A stretch of 64,000 nucleotides of DNA, taken from Campylobacterota bacterium (GTDB lineage: Bacteria > Campylobacterota > Campylobacteria > Campylobacterales > Thiovulaceae). Shown piece after piece: positions 48,116-57,262 of the stretch. Made by a program: the position numbers and the translations under genes. The stretch covers positions 149,327 to 213,326 of the forward strand of contig JASKOM010000004.1 in assembly GCA_030152305.1 (NCBI GenBank), read 5' to 3'. Each line of letters starts with the position of its first letter. The stretch's first letter is position 1. The notes under the pieces were generated by a model. It had not been told where the DNA came from. It was given only the letters and a program-made list of their open reading frames with translations, and ran no database searches.

Positions 48116-48541
48116 ATGTTGTCTATACCTAAATATTCAACTCTTTGTATAAAATGCAATGAAAATCAATACGATAAATTCTCATATTCTCAACGAAAAA
48201 TTCTTCATCTGCTTGATATCGAAATCTCAAACAAAAATCCGTATGTTATTTGTCAAATCGAATGTCGAAATGAATCTTTGATTTTTACTTTTGACAACGG
48301 TGTTTTTAATGTAAAACATGAAACCTCATCAACTGAAGCTTTAATTCAAAAAGTGATAAGTTTCAAAGAATCAATAAAATATTTGGAATGCGATTTAGGA
48401 GCTACAAATTTTCTTCAAAATGAAATTCAAGAACAAGAACTTAAACAAAGACAAAAATATGAAGGAACATTTGTTAGATATAAATTAAGACTTCAAAGCA
48501 CTAATTTAAGTAAGATATATAAACAATCAAAATATTTTTAA
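48116..48541 (+). CDS. Tandem paralogue A, unknown function
   Basis: 141 residues, ATAAGGA before ATG. Soluble, cysteine-containing; the core KILHLLDIEISNKNPYVICQ is nearly identical in the next gene. Ends with EGTFVRYKLRLQ and a basic tail. No family recognised. Preceded by a 290-base gap with an AT-rich promoter-like region (TTGACA at 47967). The octamer at 48323 encodes ETSST. Confidence 0.65.
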   Translation: MLSIPKYSTLCIKCNENQYDKFSYSQRKILHLLDIEISNKNPYVICQIECRNESLIFTFDNGVFNVKHETSSTEALIQKVISFKESIKYLECDLGATNFLQNEIQEQELKQRQKYEGTFVRYKLRLQSTNLSKIYKQSKYF

Positions 48542-48646
48542 AATAACAAGTTTTGTATAAGTTATTTAATATATAACTTTGCGTTATAAACTTAACTTTA
48601 AGGTAAAATAGTGCAAAATTGTATATAAAAGGAGTAAATAACTAAC

Positions 48647-49039
48647 ATGATTGCAATTCCAAAATATGCTACATTTCGTATTCAATGTAGCGAAAGTCAA
48701 TACAATAAATTTTCACATGCTCAACGAAAACTTCTTCATCTACTTGATATAGAAATCTCAAACAAAAATCCATATGTTATTTGTCAAATCGAATGTCGAA
48801 ATGAGTCTTTTATTTTTACTTTTGATAACGGTGTCTTTAAAATTAAACATACAGCTTCATCAACTGATGTTTGAATTGAAAAAATTAGAGAATTTAAAGA
48901 TTCTTTAAAAAGTCGTGAATGTGATTTAAATGATTCGAATGTGCTTCAAAATGAAATGAAAAACAAAGAAATTGAAGAAAGAGAAAAAATAGAAGGTAAT
49001 TTTGTTAGATATAAATTAAGGTTAAAAAATAAAAAATAA
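48647..49039 (+). pseudogene. Tandem paralogue B, interrupted by one in-frame TGA
   Basis: Starts at ATG 48647 with AAAAGGAG upstream and aligns to paralogue A from end to end. Codon 76 is TGA (48872-48874) where A has TTA; the frame continues without shift to TAA at 49037-49039, still encoding the conserved CDL, LQNEM and EGNFVRYKLRL segments. A single T-to-G change explains it. Recent nonsense mutation, sequencing error or readthrough are all possible. Confidence 0.8.
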
Positions 49040-49052
49040 GCAAATAGAATTA

Positions 49053-49080
49053 TTCCTGCTTGATATAAAAAAAGCAGGAA
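49053..49080. terminator. Bidirectional terminator between paralogue B and mgtE
   Basis: TTCCTGCTT (49053-49061) and AAGCAGGAA (49072-49080) form a 9-bp stem with a 10-base loop between converging genes. Confidence 0.7.
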
Positions 49081-49088
49081 ACAAAAAA

Positions 49089-50474
49089 TCAAGACAATAG
49101 CATTAGTTTAGCTAAACCTAAGAATGCAAAAAATCCAAAAATATCGGTTGCTGTTGTTAATAAAACAGAACTTCCAACTGCTGGATCAAATCCAAATTGT
49201 TTTAAACTCAACGGAATAATCGATCCGAAAAAACCTGCAATAACTAAATTTATAATTAATGCTAAGCCTATGACAACTCCAAGCATTGGTTGACCGAACC
49301 ATAAATATGCCGTTAATCCTGTTAAAACTGAAAACATCATGCCATTGGTTAAACCGATTGCAATTTCTCGTCGTAAAACTCGCATACCATCACCCCGACC
49401 GATTTCATTTAATGCAAGTTGTCGAACAACAACAGTTATCGCTTGAGTTCCTGCATTTCCACCCATTGAAGCAACAATTGGCATAAGAACAGCCAATGAA
49501 ACTAAAGCTTGAAGAGTAGATTCGAATAAACCAACAACAGTTGAAGCTAAAAATGCTGTGAATAAATTTATTAAAAGCCAAGAAGCTCGTGTTTTAACAA
49601 TTCCTAAAAATTTTTCTTGAGATTCGACTTTATCATTTACACCAGCCATGTTATAAACTTGTTCTGTTGCAATTTCAGAAATCATGTCATATGCATCATC
49701 GCTAGTAATTCGTCCAATCATGCGACCATTATCATCAAGAACAGGAACGACTTGAAGATTATAATTTTCGAATAATTTACTAACTATTTGAATATGTTCA
49801 GTGCCTCGAACAGAAACACTTTGATATTCTCGTTCTTCGATAATTTTTACAAATTTTTCAGATCGTTCATACATTAATAGGTCATCAAGTCTAATAGAAC
49901 CCAAAAGAGTCATGTCATTATTGACGATAAAAACTTGATAAATTTCTCGTAATGTTTCACTTTTTTTTAAATCTCGTAATTTAACAATTGCATCTTGAAC
50001 ACTGTTATGAGTAAAAACATAAAGAAATTCTGTTTGCATCCAAGAACCTGCTTGGTCTTCTTTATATTTTAAAATTTTGTTGATTTCTATTTTATTATTA
50101 TCATCAATTAGCGATAATACTTCTTCAACTTTATCGCCACTGATTGATTCAATTTCTCGAACAAGATCAGAAGCATCATCGGATTCAAGATTATTAGTTG
50201 CTTCTGATAATTCTTGTGGTGTTAAATGTTCGATAACTTCGTTCATTAATTTATCTGGTAATTCAAGAATAATTTCACCAATATAAGCTGTATCAAGACT
50301 TTCTATGTATGTCAAAAACAGAACACGATCTTCTTGATAAACCATTTTTAAAATATTGGCTATTTCACTTGGATGAAATTCATGTTCATCTTGTTCTGTG
50401 TTAAACAACCAGTTATCAAATTCTTTTTTTAATTGTTCTAATTTTGTTTGCTCGACAATATCATTATCTTTCAT
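49089..50474 (-). CDS. mgtE: MgtE-type magnesium transporter
   Basis: 461 residues. N-terminal helical N domain with HPSEIANILKMV, two CBS domains (about 140-260, ending GRITSDDAYDMI), a linker helix with MAGVND, and five membrane segments with PIVASMGGNAGTQAITVVVRQLAL, the MgtE pore signature. Magnesium-gated Mg2+ channel. Confidence 0.95.
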   Translation of the reverse strand: MKDNDIVEQTKLEQLKKEFDNWLFNTEQDEHEFHPSEIANILKMVYQEDRVLFLTYIESLDTAYIGEIILELPDKLMNEVIEHLTPQELSEATNNLESDDASDLVREIESISGDKVEEVLSLIDDNNKIEINKILKYKEDQAGSWMQTEFLYVFTHNSVQDAIVKLRDLKKSETLREIYQVFIVNNDMTLLGSIRLDDLLMYERSEKFVKIIEEREYQSVSVRGTEHIQIVSKLFENYNLQVVPVLDDNGRMIGRITSDDAYDMISEIATEQVYNMAGVNDKVESQEKFLGIVKTRASWLLINLFTAFLASTVVGLFESTLQALVSLAVLMPIVASMGGNAGTQAITVVVRQLALNEIGRGDGMRVLRREIAIGLTNGMMFSVLTGLTAYLWFGQPMLGVVIGLALIINLVIAGFFGSIIPLSLKQFGFDPAVGSSVLLTTATDIFGFFAFLGLAKLMLLS

Positions 50475-50702
50475 ATTGCACTCTCTTGTTAAATAGCGAT
50501 AAGAATAGCAATAATAACATTATGTATGTTAGAATTCCAATTAAGTATTCGTTCAGAGTTGAGGACAACTCTTTTGTGAAAAATAGCTAAATATATTTCA
50601 TAAATAAAAATTAGTTTTTATTAAAACCATAAACTATAAAACAAATCCTTGCTCTGTTTAACACAAAAAACGAGGGCTTTAAATCCAGAAGGAGTATATA
50701 TA

Positions 50703-51107
50703 TTGAAAAACTACGAACAAATTTTTATTCTTAAACCTAGTCTTTCAGCTGATGAAATTACGACAAAAATAGCATCTATTAAAGATGTTATCATTAATAA
50801 TGGTGGTGCAATTTTAGGTTTCAAAGATATCGGCATGAGACGACTTGCATATCAAATAGACAGACAAACTCGAGGTTATTTCGGTGTCTTTTATTTCACA
50901 ATTGAAACAAATGCAATTTTAGAATTAGAAAGACTTTTCAGAGTTTCTGAAGATGTTCTTAAATTTATGACTATTACTTATGAGTCAAAAATAGAATTAA
51001 AAGCTTTTGCTGACATGGTTGATGTTGCAAACGGTAAAAAAATCGAAGAAAAAAGAATTAGTGGCAGACTTCCAAGAGAAGAGGATTATGACGACGAAAG
51101 AGAATAG
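50703..51107 (+). CDS. rpsF: 30S ribosomal protein S6
   Basis: 134 residues from TTG 50703, which follows GGAG and gives the family start KNYEQIFILKP. The frame extends back to 50649, but those residues are not part of S6. Contains IKDVIINNGG, DIGMRRLAYQIDRQTRGYF. First gene of rpsF-ssb-rpsR. Confidence 0.95.
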   Translation: MKNYEQIFILKPSLSADEITTKIASIKDVIINNGGAILGFKDIGMRRLAYQIDRQTRGYFGVFYFTIETNAILELERLFRVSEDVLKFMTITYESKIELKAFADMVDVANGKKIEEKRISGRLPREEDYDDERE

Positions 51108-51147
51108 TTCTTTTGATCGTAAATTTAGAACTTTGAGGAGATAAACT

Positions 51148-51690
51148 ATGAATAAAGTCATTCTACTAGGTAACCTAACAAGAGACATCGAGCTTAAATA
51201 CCTACCAAACGGAACAGCCGTAGGCAAAAGTGCAATTGCCGTTAATAAAAGAATTAAAACTCAAAACGGTGAAACAAAAGACGAAACAATGTTTATTGAT
51301 TTAACTTTTTGGGGCAGAACGGCTGAAATTGTTCAACAGTATTTTCACAAAGGTTCTAAAATCTTAATCGAGGGTAAATTAATTCAAGAAAGCTGGACAG
51401 CTCAAGATGGTTCTAAAAAAACTAAGCATACCGTTTCAGTGGAATCAATAGATTTTGTCGATTCTAAATCTAGTAACGAAAATGCTAGTTATAGCGATGA
51501 ACAACAAAGTAATTATCAGCAATATAATAATAAAAATAATGCTTCTACTTCAAATTCATATGCTTCAGCTTCATCTTCAGCGAAAAGTTCTGCTTATACT
51601 CAGCAAAAAGCTCCACAGCATAATAAAGCTAGAGAAGAAACATTACCAAGCATCGACATTGACGATATGGATGATAGAGTTCCATTCTAA
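51148..51690 (+). CDS. ssb: Single-stranded DNA-binding protein
   Basis: 180 residues. OB fold 1-107 ([39 protein letters not shown]), a Ser/Asn/Gln-rich linker and the acidic tip DDMDDRVPF for partner docking. Co-transcribed between S6 and S18. Confidence 0.97.
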   Translation: MNKVILLGNLTRDIELKYLPNGTAVGKSAIAVNKRIKTQNGETKDETMFIDLTFWGRTAEIVQQYFHKGSKILIEGKLIQESWTAQDGSKKTKHTVSVESIDFVDSKSSNENASYSDEQQSNYQQYNNKNNASTSNSYASASSSAKSSAYTQQKAPQHNKAREETLPSIDIDDMDDRVPF

Positions 51691-51725
51691 TAAATACTCT
51701 AAAAAAACAAATAGGATATAACAAA

Positions 51726-51980
51726 ATGGCAGAAAAACGAAAATTTAAAAAAAGATACTGCAAATACTGTGAAGCAAAAATTGATTATATCGATTATAAA
51801 GACATGAATTTATATAAACATTCATTATCTGAAAGATATAAAATTATGCCTCGAAGACTAACAGGTAACTGTAAAGTTCATCAAGATATGGTTACTGATG
51901 CAATTAAACGAGCTAGACACATTGCTCTTGTTCCTTACATCGTTGATAGAAAACAAGTTACACAATACTCTTTAGACTAA
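51726..51980 (+). CDS. rpsR: 30S ribosomal protein S18
   Basis: 84 residues. [17 protein letters not shown] carries the N-terminal cysteine pair; [29 protein letters not shown] is the S18 signature. A stem-loop GCTGGGA-TTTTT-TTCCAGC follows the stop and may end the operon. Confidence 0.97.
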   Translation: MAEKRKFKKRYCKYCEAKIDYIDYKDMNLYKHSLSERYKIMPRRLTGNCKVHQDMVTDAIKRARHIALVPYIVDRKQVTQYSLD

Positions 51981-52076
51981 TATTGGTCTATATCTTCTTG
52001 CTGGGATTTTTTTCCAGCTCCCCATCTATTATCAACTCCTATTAACTATTATTATAAATAATAAAGGTTACAACTT

Positions 52077-53114
52077 TTGTTTATAGTTCCTCTTGAACAA
52101 GTTTATAACATTCTCAAGAAAGATAATAAACTAAGTTGGGTTGATTTTCAACAAACTATTAAACAAAAATTAATTATTAATAAAGATTTTACTGAAGATC
52201 ATGATGAAGTTTTTTTATTAAAACAAGGTGTTCATAAATTAGCTATTTTATTTCAGAATGAAAGTATCTTAGAATTAATTGATGAGGTTTTGTTGGAAAC
52301 AGAAAAAACAAAACATTTATCTACATTAGAATATAAATTACATGAAATTATTAATAAAGTCGCAGATAAATTACTAAAAGAAGATAATGTAAAATTAGAA
52401 GATTTAAGACATTTTGTAATAATCGTAGAACAAAGTAATTTATTATTTAATAAAAATGCTGGACTGGTTTCTAAATTTGGAGATTTTATATCTTCTACAA
52501 GAGACAATGCTTATAAATTTGCTTCAAAAACTGAAGATGATGCTTATAAATTTGCTTCAAATATGAGCATGGATGCATATAAATTTACTTCTGATACCAG
52601 AGATAAAGCTCATGATTTTGTTATGAAAACCGAAGACGATGCTTATAAATTTGCATCTCATATGGGTAAAGATGCTTATCAATTTGCTTCAAAAGGTATG
52701 GAATATGGCTATCAATTTGCCTCAAAAGGTGAAGAAGTTGGCGAAATGGCAAATCGAGTCTTATGGATGGCTTCAGAAATAGGAATTATGGCTGATCGTA
52801 TTGGAGAAATGGCTGATAGAATAGTTCATACAGAACATTTAATAGTTCATACAGCAATGCTTATTCAAAATTTTGGATTATTAATTGACGGAACTATGAA
52901 AAATTTAACTGATTCTATGCTTTATGCTATTTCTATGTTGCTCAATAAAGAATTTATATCTCCTCAACGAGATATTAATATTTCTACAATTTCCGAAATT
53001 ACAATGGAAATAATAAGAAAAAATCATGAATATGATATGACTGTTCTTGAAAAACAAGCAAAACTTAGAGAAGTTACTATTTCAGCATTAGATAAAATTA
53101 ATAAAAAATATTAA
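52077..53114 (+). CDS. Protein with seven tandem 11-residue amphipathic repeats, unknown function
   Basis: 345 residues from TTG 52077 (weak AAAGG upstream). Residues 1-140 are a helical head. Residues 144-220 hold seven 11-residue repeats of the type DAYKFASKTED. Residues 221-262 continue with heptad-like GEMADRI units. The tail is helical. No signal peptide. Eleven-residue repeats of this type form long amphipathic helices as in LEA or phasin-like proteins, suggesting membrane-, granule- or protein-surface binding; this is inference. Confidence 0.6.
   Translation: MFIVPLEQVYNILKKDNKLSWVDFQQTIKQKLIINKDFTEDHDEVFLLKQGVHKLAILFQNESILELIDEVLLETEKTKHLSTLEYKLHEIINKVADKLLKEDNVKLEDLRHFVIIVEQSNLLFNKNAGLVSKFGDFISSTRDNAYKFASKTEDDAYKFASNMSMDAYKFTSDTRDKAHDFVMKTEDDAYKFASHMGKDAYQFASKGMEYGYQFASKGEEVGEMANRVLWMASEIGIMADRIGEMADRIVHTEHLIVHTAMLIQNFGLLIDGTMKNLTDSMLYAISMLLNKEFISPQRDINISTISEITMEIIRKNHEYDMTVLEKQAKLREVTISALDKINKKY
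52506..52736 (+). repeat. 33-bp in-frame tandem repeats coding for the 11-residue units
   Basis: Seven diverged copies, each 33 bases, most containing GATGCTTATAAATTTGCTTC-like sequence. Copy number could vary between strains. Confidence 0.7.
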
Positions 53115-53216
53115 AGATTCGTTTGTTATAATTATCAAGTTAAAAATATTTAATTTAATAATTATAGTATTATCACTAGTTACTAGAATGATAATAGCTA
53201 TTATATTAATAAATGG

Positions 53217-53387
53217 TATAATATTGTAAATAGAACCGTGATGACTACGGGGTTAGTCTGTGGAGATATAAATTTATAAAATTTATATTAATGAAGCAGA
53301 AATTACTTCATTGCGAAATGAAGGACTTCTAAATTTGAAATATTAATTTATGAAGATTGTCAATTTTAAATAGATACAGGGTCGATA
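53217..53387 (+). promoter_or_regulatory. Extended -10 promoter and structured leader of rpsA
   Basis: TGGTATAAT at 53214-53222 is followed by about 160 untranslated bases. They hold GACTA-CGGGGT-TAGTC and three alternating arms: ATGAAG (53291-53296), CTTCAT (53306-53311), ATGAAG (53318-53323), with a fourth ATGAAG at 53350-53355. The CTTCAT arm can pair with either side, giving mutually exclusive hairpins. Likely control of S1 synthesis, mechanism unknown. Confidence 0.5.
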
Positions 53388-55094
53388 ATGGGTCAAATGG
53401 CTACAAATGAAGAGTTGGAAAACAACGAAAATTTTGCAGATATGCTGGATAACTATCTCGGTAATGACGGGAAAGGTTTGAATAAAGTTATTCAAGGCAA
53501 AATAGTTGAAATAAGAGAGACTGAAGGTAAAGTTTTAATTGCTGTTGGCGAAAAAAAAGAACCGTATATTCCTCTAACAGAAATTCAAGATAGCGAAGGG
53601 AAACTTCTTTTTAAAAAAGGCGATACTATTAATGTTGTTGTAACCAGCTCTAAAGGTGGAAGCATCAGAGTATCATATTCAAAATTTGTAGAACAAGAGC
53701 TTACAAAAAAATTTATTGATGAGCTTGGTGTTGAAAAAATCGAAGGTATGATAATCAATGGTACTATCAAAAATGTTAATAAAAAAGGTTATACACTTGA
53801 AGAAAATGGTGTAAAGTTCTTTTTACCTATTACAAATGCTTTTTTATCTAAAAAGAATGAAAAAGAAAATAATGATAGACAACTTCAATCTGACAAAAAA
53901 GTTAGAGCTAAAGTTATTAAAGTTGATAAAGATAAAAATTTAATTATCGTTTCTCGAAAAAGATATATTCAAGATGAAATCAAAAAACGACAAGAATCAG
54001 TAAAAAATATTTTAGCAAGAGAATCTTTCCAAGCAAAAGTTATTGCTGTATTAAAAGAAAAACTTGTTGTCGATATTGACGGATCCATGAAAGGTTATAT
54101 TTCAGCTGATGAAATTAGCCATAAAGGTAAAGTTATTCCTTTTAGAACTCATAAAACAAAAGATATCGTAACTGTTAAAGCTATGAATTATGACGACAAA
54201 GAAAGAGCATTTAATCTTTCTATTAAAGCTATTACAGTTGATCCATGGTTAGAAATCAAAGAACAAATTGAAGAAGGCGATGAAATAGAAGTAACTGTCA
54301 GCAATATTGAAAAATATGGTGCTTTTGTTGATATTGGCAATGGTGCAGAAGGTTTTCTTCATGTTTCTGAAATTTCTTGGGATAAAAAAATAAATACTCC
54401 ATCCGATTACTTAAAAGTTGGTGATATTATTAATGTAAAAGTTATTGAAGTTAATCCTATTGAACATAGATTAAGAGTTTCCCGAAAACAACTTTTACCT
54501 GAACCATTTGTTGTTTTTGAACAAAAATACAAACGAGGTAATATCATCGAGGGAGAAGTTACGAACTTAACTGATTTTGGTGCTTTTATAAAAATCGATC
54601 AAGTTGAAGGTCTATTAAAAAATATGGATTTTGACTGGAAACAAAACACACGATGTAAAGATAATTTAAATGTTGGTGATAAAGTCAAAGTTAAAATATC
54701 TGATATCGATTCAAGCACAAGAAAAATTACTTTAAATAGAAAAGTTCTTCTTGAAACTCCTATCCAAGAATTTGCTAAAAAACATCGAACTGGTGAAATT
54801 GTAAAAGGTAAAATACGAGATATAAAAGACTTCGGAGCTTTTGTTACAATTGGCGAAAATGTAGATGCATTAATTCGAAATGAAGATATGCTAACACAAA
54901 ATCAAGACGAATTTGTAAAAGGTCAAGATATTGAAGCAATGATTATCTCGATTGATGCAAAACGAGACAGAATTAGATTATCTGTTAAAAGAGTTGAACG
55001 AGCAAAAGAACAACAACTTTTAAAAGAAATTAATGCTGGAAGTAATCAACATAATAGCTCTTTCGGTGAATTAATTAAAGAAAAATTAAGATAA
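53388..55094 (+). CDS. rpsA: 30S ribosomal protein S1
   Basis: 568 residues, with repeated S1 (OB) domains. Clear ones are near 110-195 (diverged), 205-285, 295-365 (GDEIEVTVSNIEKYGAFVDIGNGAEGFLHVSEISW), 380-450 and 465-540. An N-terminal helix (ENNENFADML) is the ribosome-docking segment. Binds mRNA on the 30S subunit. Met5 is an alternative start. The order rpsA - small gene - serA is kept in Campylobacter. Confidence 0.95.
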   Translation: MGQMATNEELENNENFADMLDNYLGNDGKGLNKVIQGKIVEIRETEGKVLIAVGEKKEPYIPLTEIQDSEGKLLFKKGDTINVVVTSSKGGSIRVSYSKFVEQELTKKFIDELGVEKIEGMIINGTIKNVNKKGYTLEENGVKFFLPITNAFLSKKNEKENNDRQLQSDKKVRAKVIKVDKDKNLIIVSRKRYIQDEIKKRQESVKNILARESFQAKVIAVLKEKLVVDIDGSMKGYISADEISHKGKVIPFRTHKTKDIVTVKAMNYDDKERAFNLSIKAITVDPWLEIKEQIEEGDEIEVTVSNIEKYGAFVDIGNGAEGFLHVSEISWDKKINTPSDYLKVGDIINVKVIEVNPIEHRLRVSRKQLLPEPFVVFEQKYKRGNIIEGEVTNLTDFGAFIKIDQVEGLLKNMDFDWKQNTRCKDNLNVGDKVKVKISDIDSSTRKITLNRKVLLETPIQEFAKKHRTGEIVKGKIRDIKDFGAFVTIGENVDALIRNEDMLTQNQDEFVKGQDIEAMIISIDAKRDRIRLSVKRVERAKEQQLLKEINAGSNQHNSSFGELIKEKLR

Positions 55095-55113
55095 TTTAAA
55101 CGATTAAAATTTA

Positions 55114-55623
55114 ATGCAACCCCATGTAGTTTTTCCAATTATTATTTTTGCATTTGGCATGGGGGTTTTTCTCTCTACTTTTGTTGGAGATATTAGTCAA
55201 GATTTTAATAATACTAGAATTAACGAATCTAATATTTTAACAAAAAATGATCTGTTTTCATCACTAGATAATAATAAATCTAGTGATGTTTCTAATTTTG
55301 ATAAAAAACAAAGTTGGTCAGAGCAATTACAGTCTTATAATAAAACAGATTACCATTATCCAGTTACAGAAGTAACTATGAAAATAGCAATAGCAATTGA
55401 AAAAAATGTTACTGCTCCTACTTATTCTATTTCAACAGGTTATCTCGAACCATATCAAAATTTTTGTGTCAATCAAGTTCTTAATGATCTTAAAGGTATA
55501 AAATACCGTGTTGTCGAAAGTGGCGATAAAATTAAATTTATTATCGACTCTCAAAATAAATTAACACTTGATAAAATTGCCACAGAATTAAAATATCATG
55601 ATATTGATATTTCACGAAAATAA
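55114..55623 (+). CDS. Conserved membrane-anchored protein between rpsA and serA, unknown function
   Basis: 169 residues with one N-terminal membrane span (VVFPIIIFAFGMGVFLSTFV, 5-24) and a periplasmic C-terminal domain. A gene of similar size and place lies between rpsA and serA in Campylobacter. No ribosome site precedes ATG 55114. The first codons contain CCCCATG and CATGGGG, a possible 7-bp hairpin followed by GTTTTTCTC, so it could be an attenuator overlapping the start; the alternative start is ATG 55159. Confidence 0.65.
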   Translation: MQPHVVFPIIIFAFGMGVFLSTFVGDISQDFNNTRINESNILTKNDLFSSLDNNKSSDVSNFDKKQSWSEQLQSYNKTDYHYPVTEVTMKIAIAIEKNVTAPTYSISTGYLEPYQNFCVNQVLNDLKGIKYRVVESGDKIKFIIDSQNKLTLDKIATELKYHDIDISRK

Positions 55624-55652
55624 AATATAAATAAATTCAATGGAAAAAAATA

Positions 55653-57245
55653 ATGCGAAAACCGAAGATAATTGTCTGTGATCATATTCATGAAAAAGGT
55701 ATTGAGCTTCTAAAAAATGATAATAGAGTTAATGTAGAAAATTTAGCTCATCTTAATAAAACAGAATTATTAATTAATATTAATGATGCTGATGTTTTAA
55801 TTACTAGAAGTTCAACTGATGTAGATTTTAAATTATTAGACAGTAGTAAAAATTTAAAAGCTATTGTTCGAGCTGGTGTTGGTGTTGATAATGTCGATAT
55901 TCCAGAATGTAGCAAACGAGGAATTATCGTTATGAATGTTCCAACAGCTAATACAATCGCAGCAGTTGAACTAACAATGGCTCACATGTTAAGCAATATG
56001 AGAGCTTTTCCTTATGCTCATAATCATTTAAAACTTGATCGTGTTTGGAAACGAGAAAAATGGTATGGTTATGAATTAAAAGGCAAAAAATTAGGAATCA
56101 TCGGTTTTGGCAATATTGGAAGTCGAGTAGGAATTCGAGCGAAATCTTTTGAAATGGATATCGTTGCTTATGATCCTTATATTGATCCTGCAAAAGCAAC
56201 AAATATTGGAATTACTTATACTGAAAACTTTGAAGATATTCTTAATTGCGACATTATCACGATACATACTCCTAAAAATTCTGAAACAACAAATATGATT
56301 TCATACAAAGAAATTGAAAAAATGAAAGACGGTGTTGTTTTAATTAATTGTGCAAGAGGTGGTTTATATAACGAAGAAGCTCTTTATGACGGCTTAAAAA
56401 GTGGCAAAATTAGATTTGCTGGTATCGATGTTTTTGATAAAGAACCTGCAACAAATCACAAACTTTTAGACTTAAATAATATAACTGTAACACCTCATCT
56501 TGGTGCTAACACTTTTGAATCTCAATTAAATATTGCACTTCAAGCTGCACAATCAGCAATCGAATCAGCTATTGGAATTGCATATCCAAATGCTTTAAAT
56601 CTTCCTGTTAGTTCTGGCGGACTTCCAAAAAATATAGAACCTTTTGTTAGTTTAATTCAAAAAATAGGTTTTATTTCTGCTAAATTAAACAAAGGCAATG
56701 TTAAATCTGTAAAAGTTTATCTTGAAGGAGAAGATGTTCTTCCTTATTTTGAATCTCTTCAGACATCAGCTCTTGTTGGTATTTTAAGAGAAAGTCTTGG
56801 TGAAAATATTAATTATGTTAATGCAAAAGTTCTTGCTGAAGATAACGGGATTTTGATCGAAAAAGGTAATTTTTCATCTGGATCTGGATTTAAAAATAGA
56901 GTTGGAATCAAATTAACAACTAATAAAGATATTATTCAAATTGCTGGAACTATATTTGGTGAAAGAGAAGAACGGATTATCGAAATAAACGGTTTTGAAC
57001 TTGATATTAAACCAGCGGGTCGAATGATTTTATTCACAAATAGTGATGTTCCAGGTGTTATTGGCGATGTCGGTAGCATTATTGCAAAACATGGCATTAA
57101 TATTGCTGATTTTAGACTTGGACGAGATAAAAATCATAAAGCTTTAGCAGTTATTCATACTGATAGCGAACCAACTGAACTTATGTTGAACGAACTTCAA
57201 AATCTTCAAGCTTGTATTTCTCTTTCAACTGTATCACTAGTTTAA
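55653..57245 (+). CDS. serA: D-3-phosphoglycerate dehydrogenase
   Basis: 530 residues. NAD-binding GKKLGIIGFGNIGSRVG, the catalytic Arg/Glu/His set in NCARGGLYNEEAL, GIDVFDKEPA and TPHLGANTFESQ, an intervening ASB domain, and a C-terminal ACT domain (PGVIGDVGSIIAKHGINIADF) for serine feedback. First step of serine synthesis. Confidence 0.96.
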   Translation: MRKPKIIVCDHIHEKGIELLKNDNRVNVENLAHLNKTELLININDADVLITRSSTDVDFKLLDSSKNLKAIVRAGVGVDNVDIPECSKRGIIVMNVPTANTIAAVELTMAHMLSNMRAFPYAHNHLKLDRVWKREKWYGYELKGKKLGIIGFGNIGSRVGIRAKSFEMDIVAYDPYIDPAKATNIGITYTENFEDILNCDIITIHTPKNSETTNMISYKEIEKMKDGVVLINCARGGLYNEEALYDGLKSGKIRFAGIDVFDKEPATNHKLLDLNNITVTPHLGANTFESQLNIALQAAQSAIESAIGIAYPNALNLPVSSGGLPKNIEPFVSLIQKIGFISAKLNKGNVKSVKVYLEGEDVLPYFESLQTSALVGILRESLGENINYVNAKVLAEDNGILIEKGNFSSGSGFKNRVGIKLTTNKDIIQIAGTIFGEREERIIEINGFELDIKPAGRMILFTNSDVPGVIGDVGSIIAKHGINIADFRLGRDKNHKALAVIHTDSEPTELMLNELQNLQACISLSTVSLV

Positions 57246-57262
57246 TTACGAAATAATTTATT

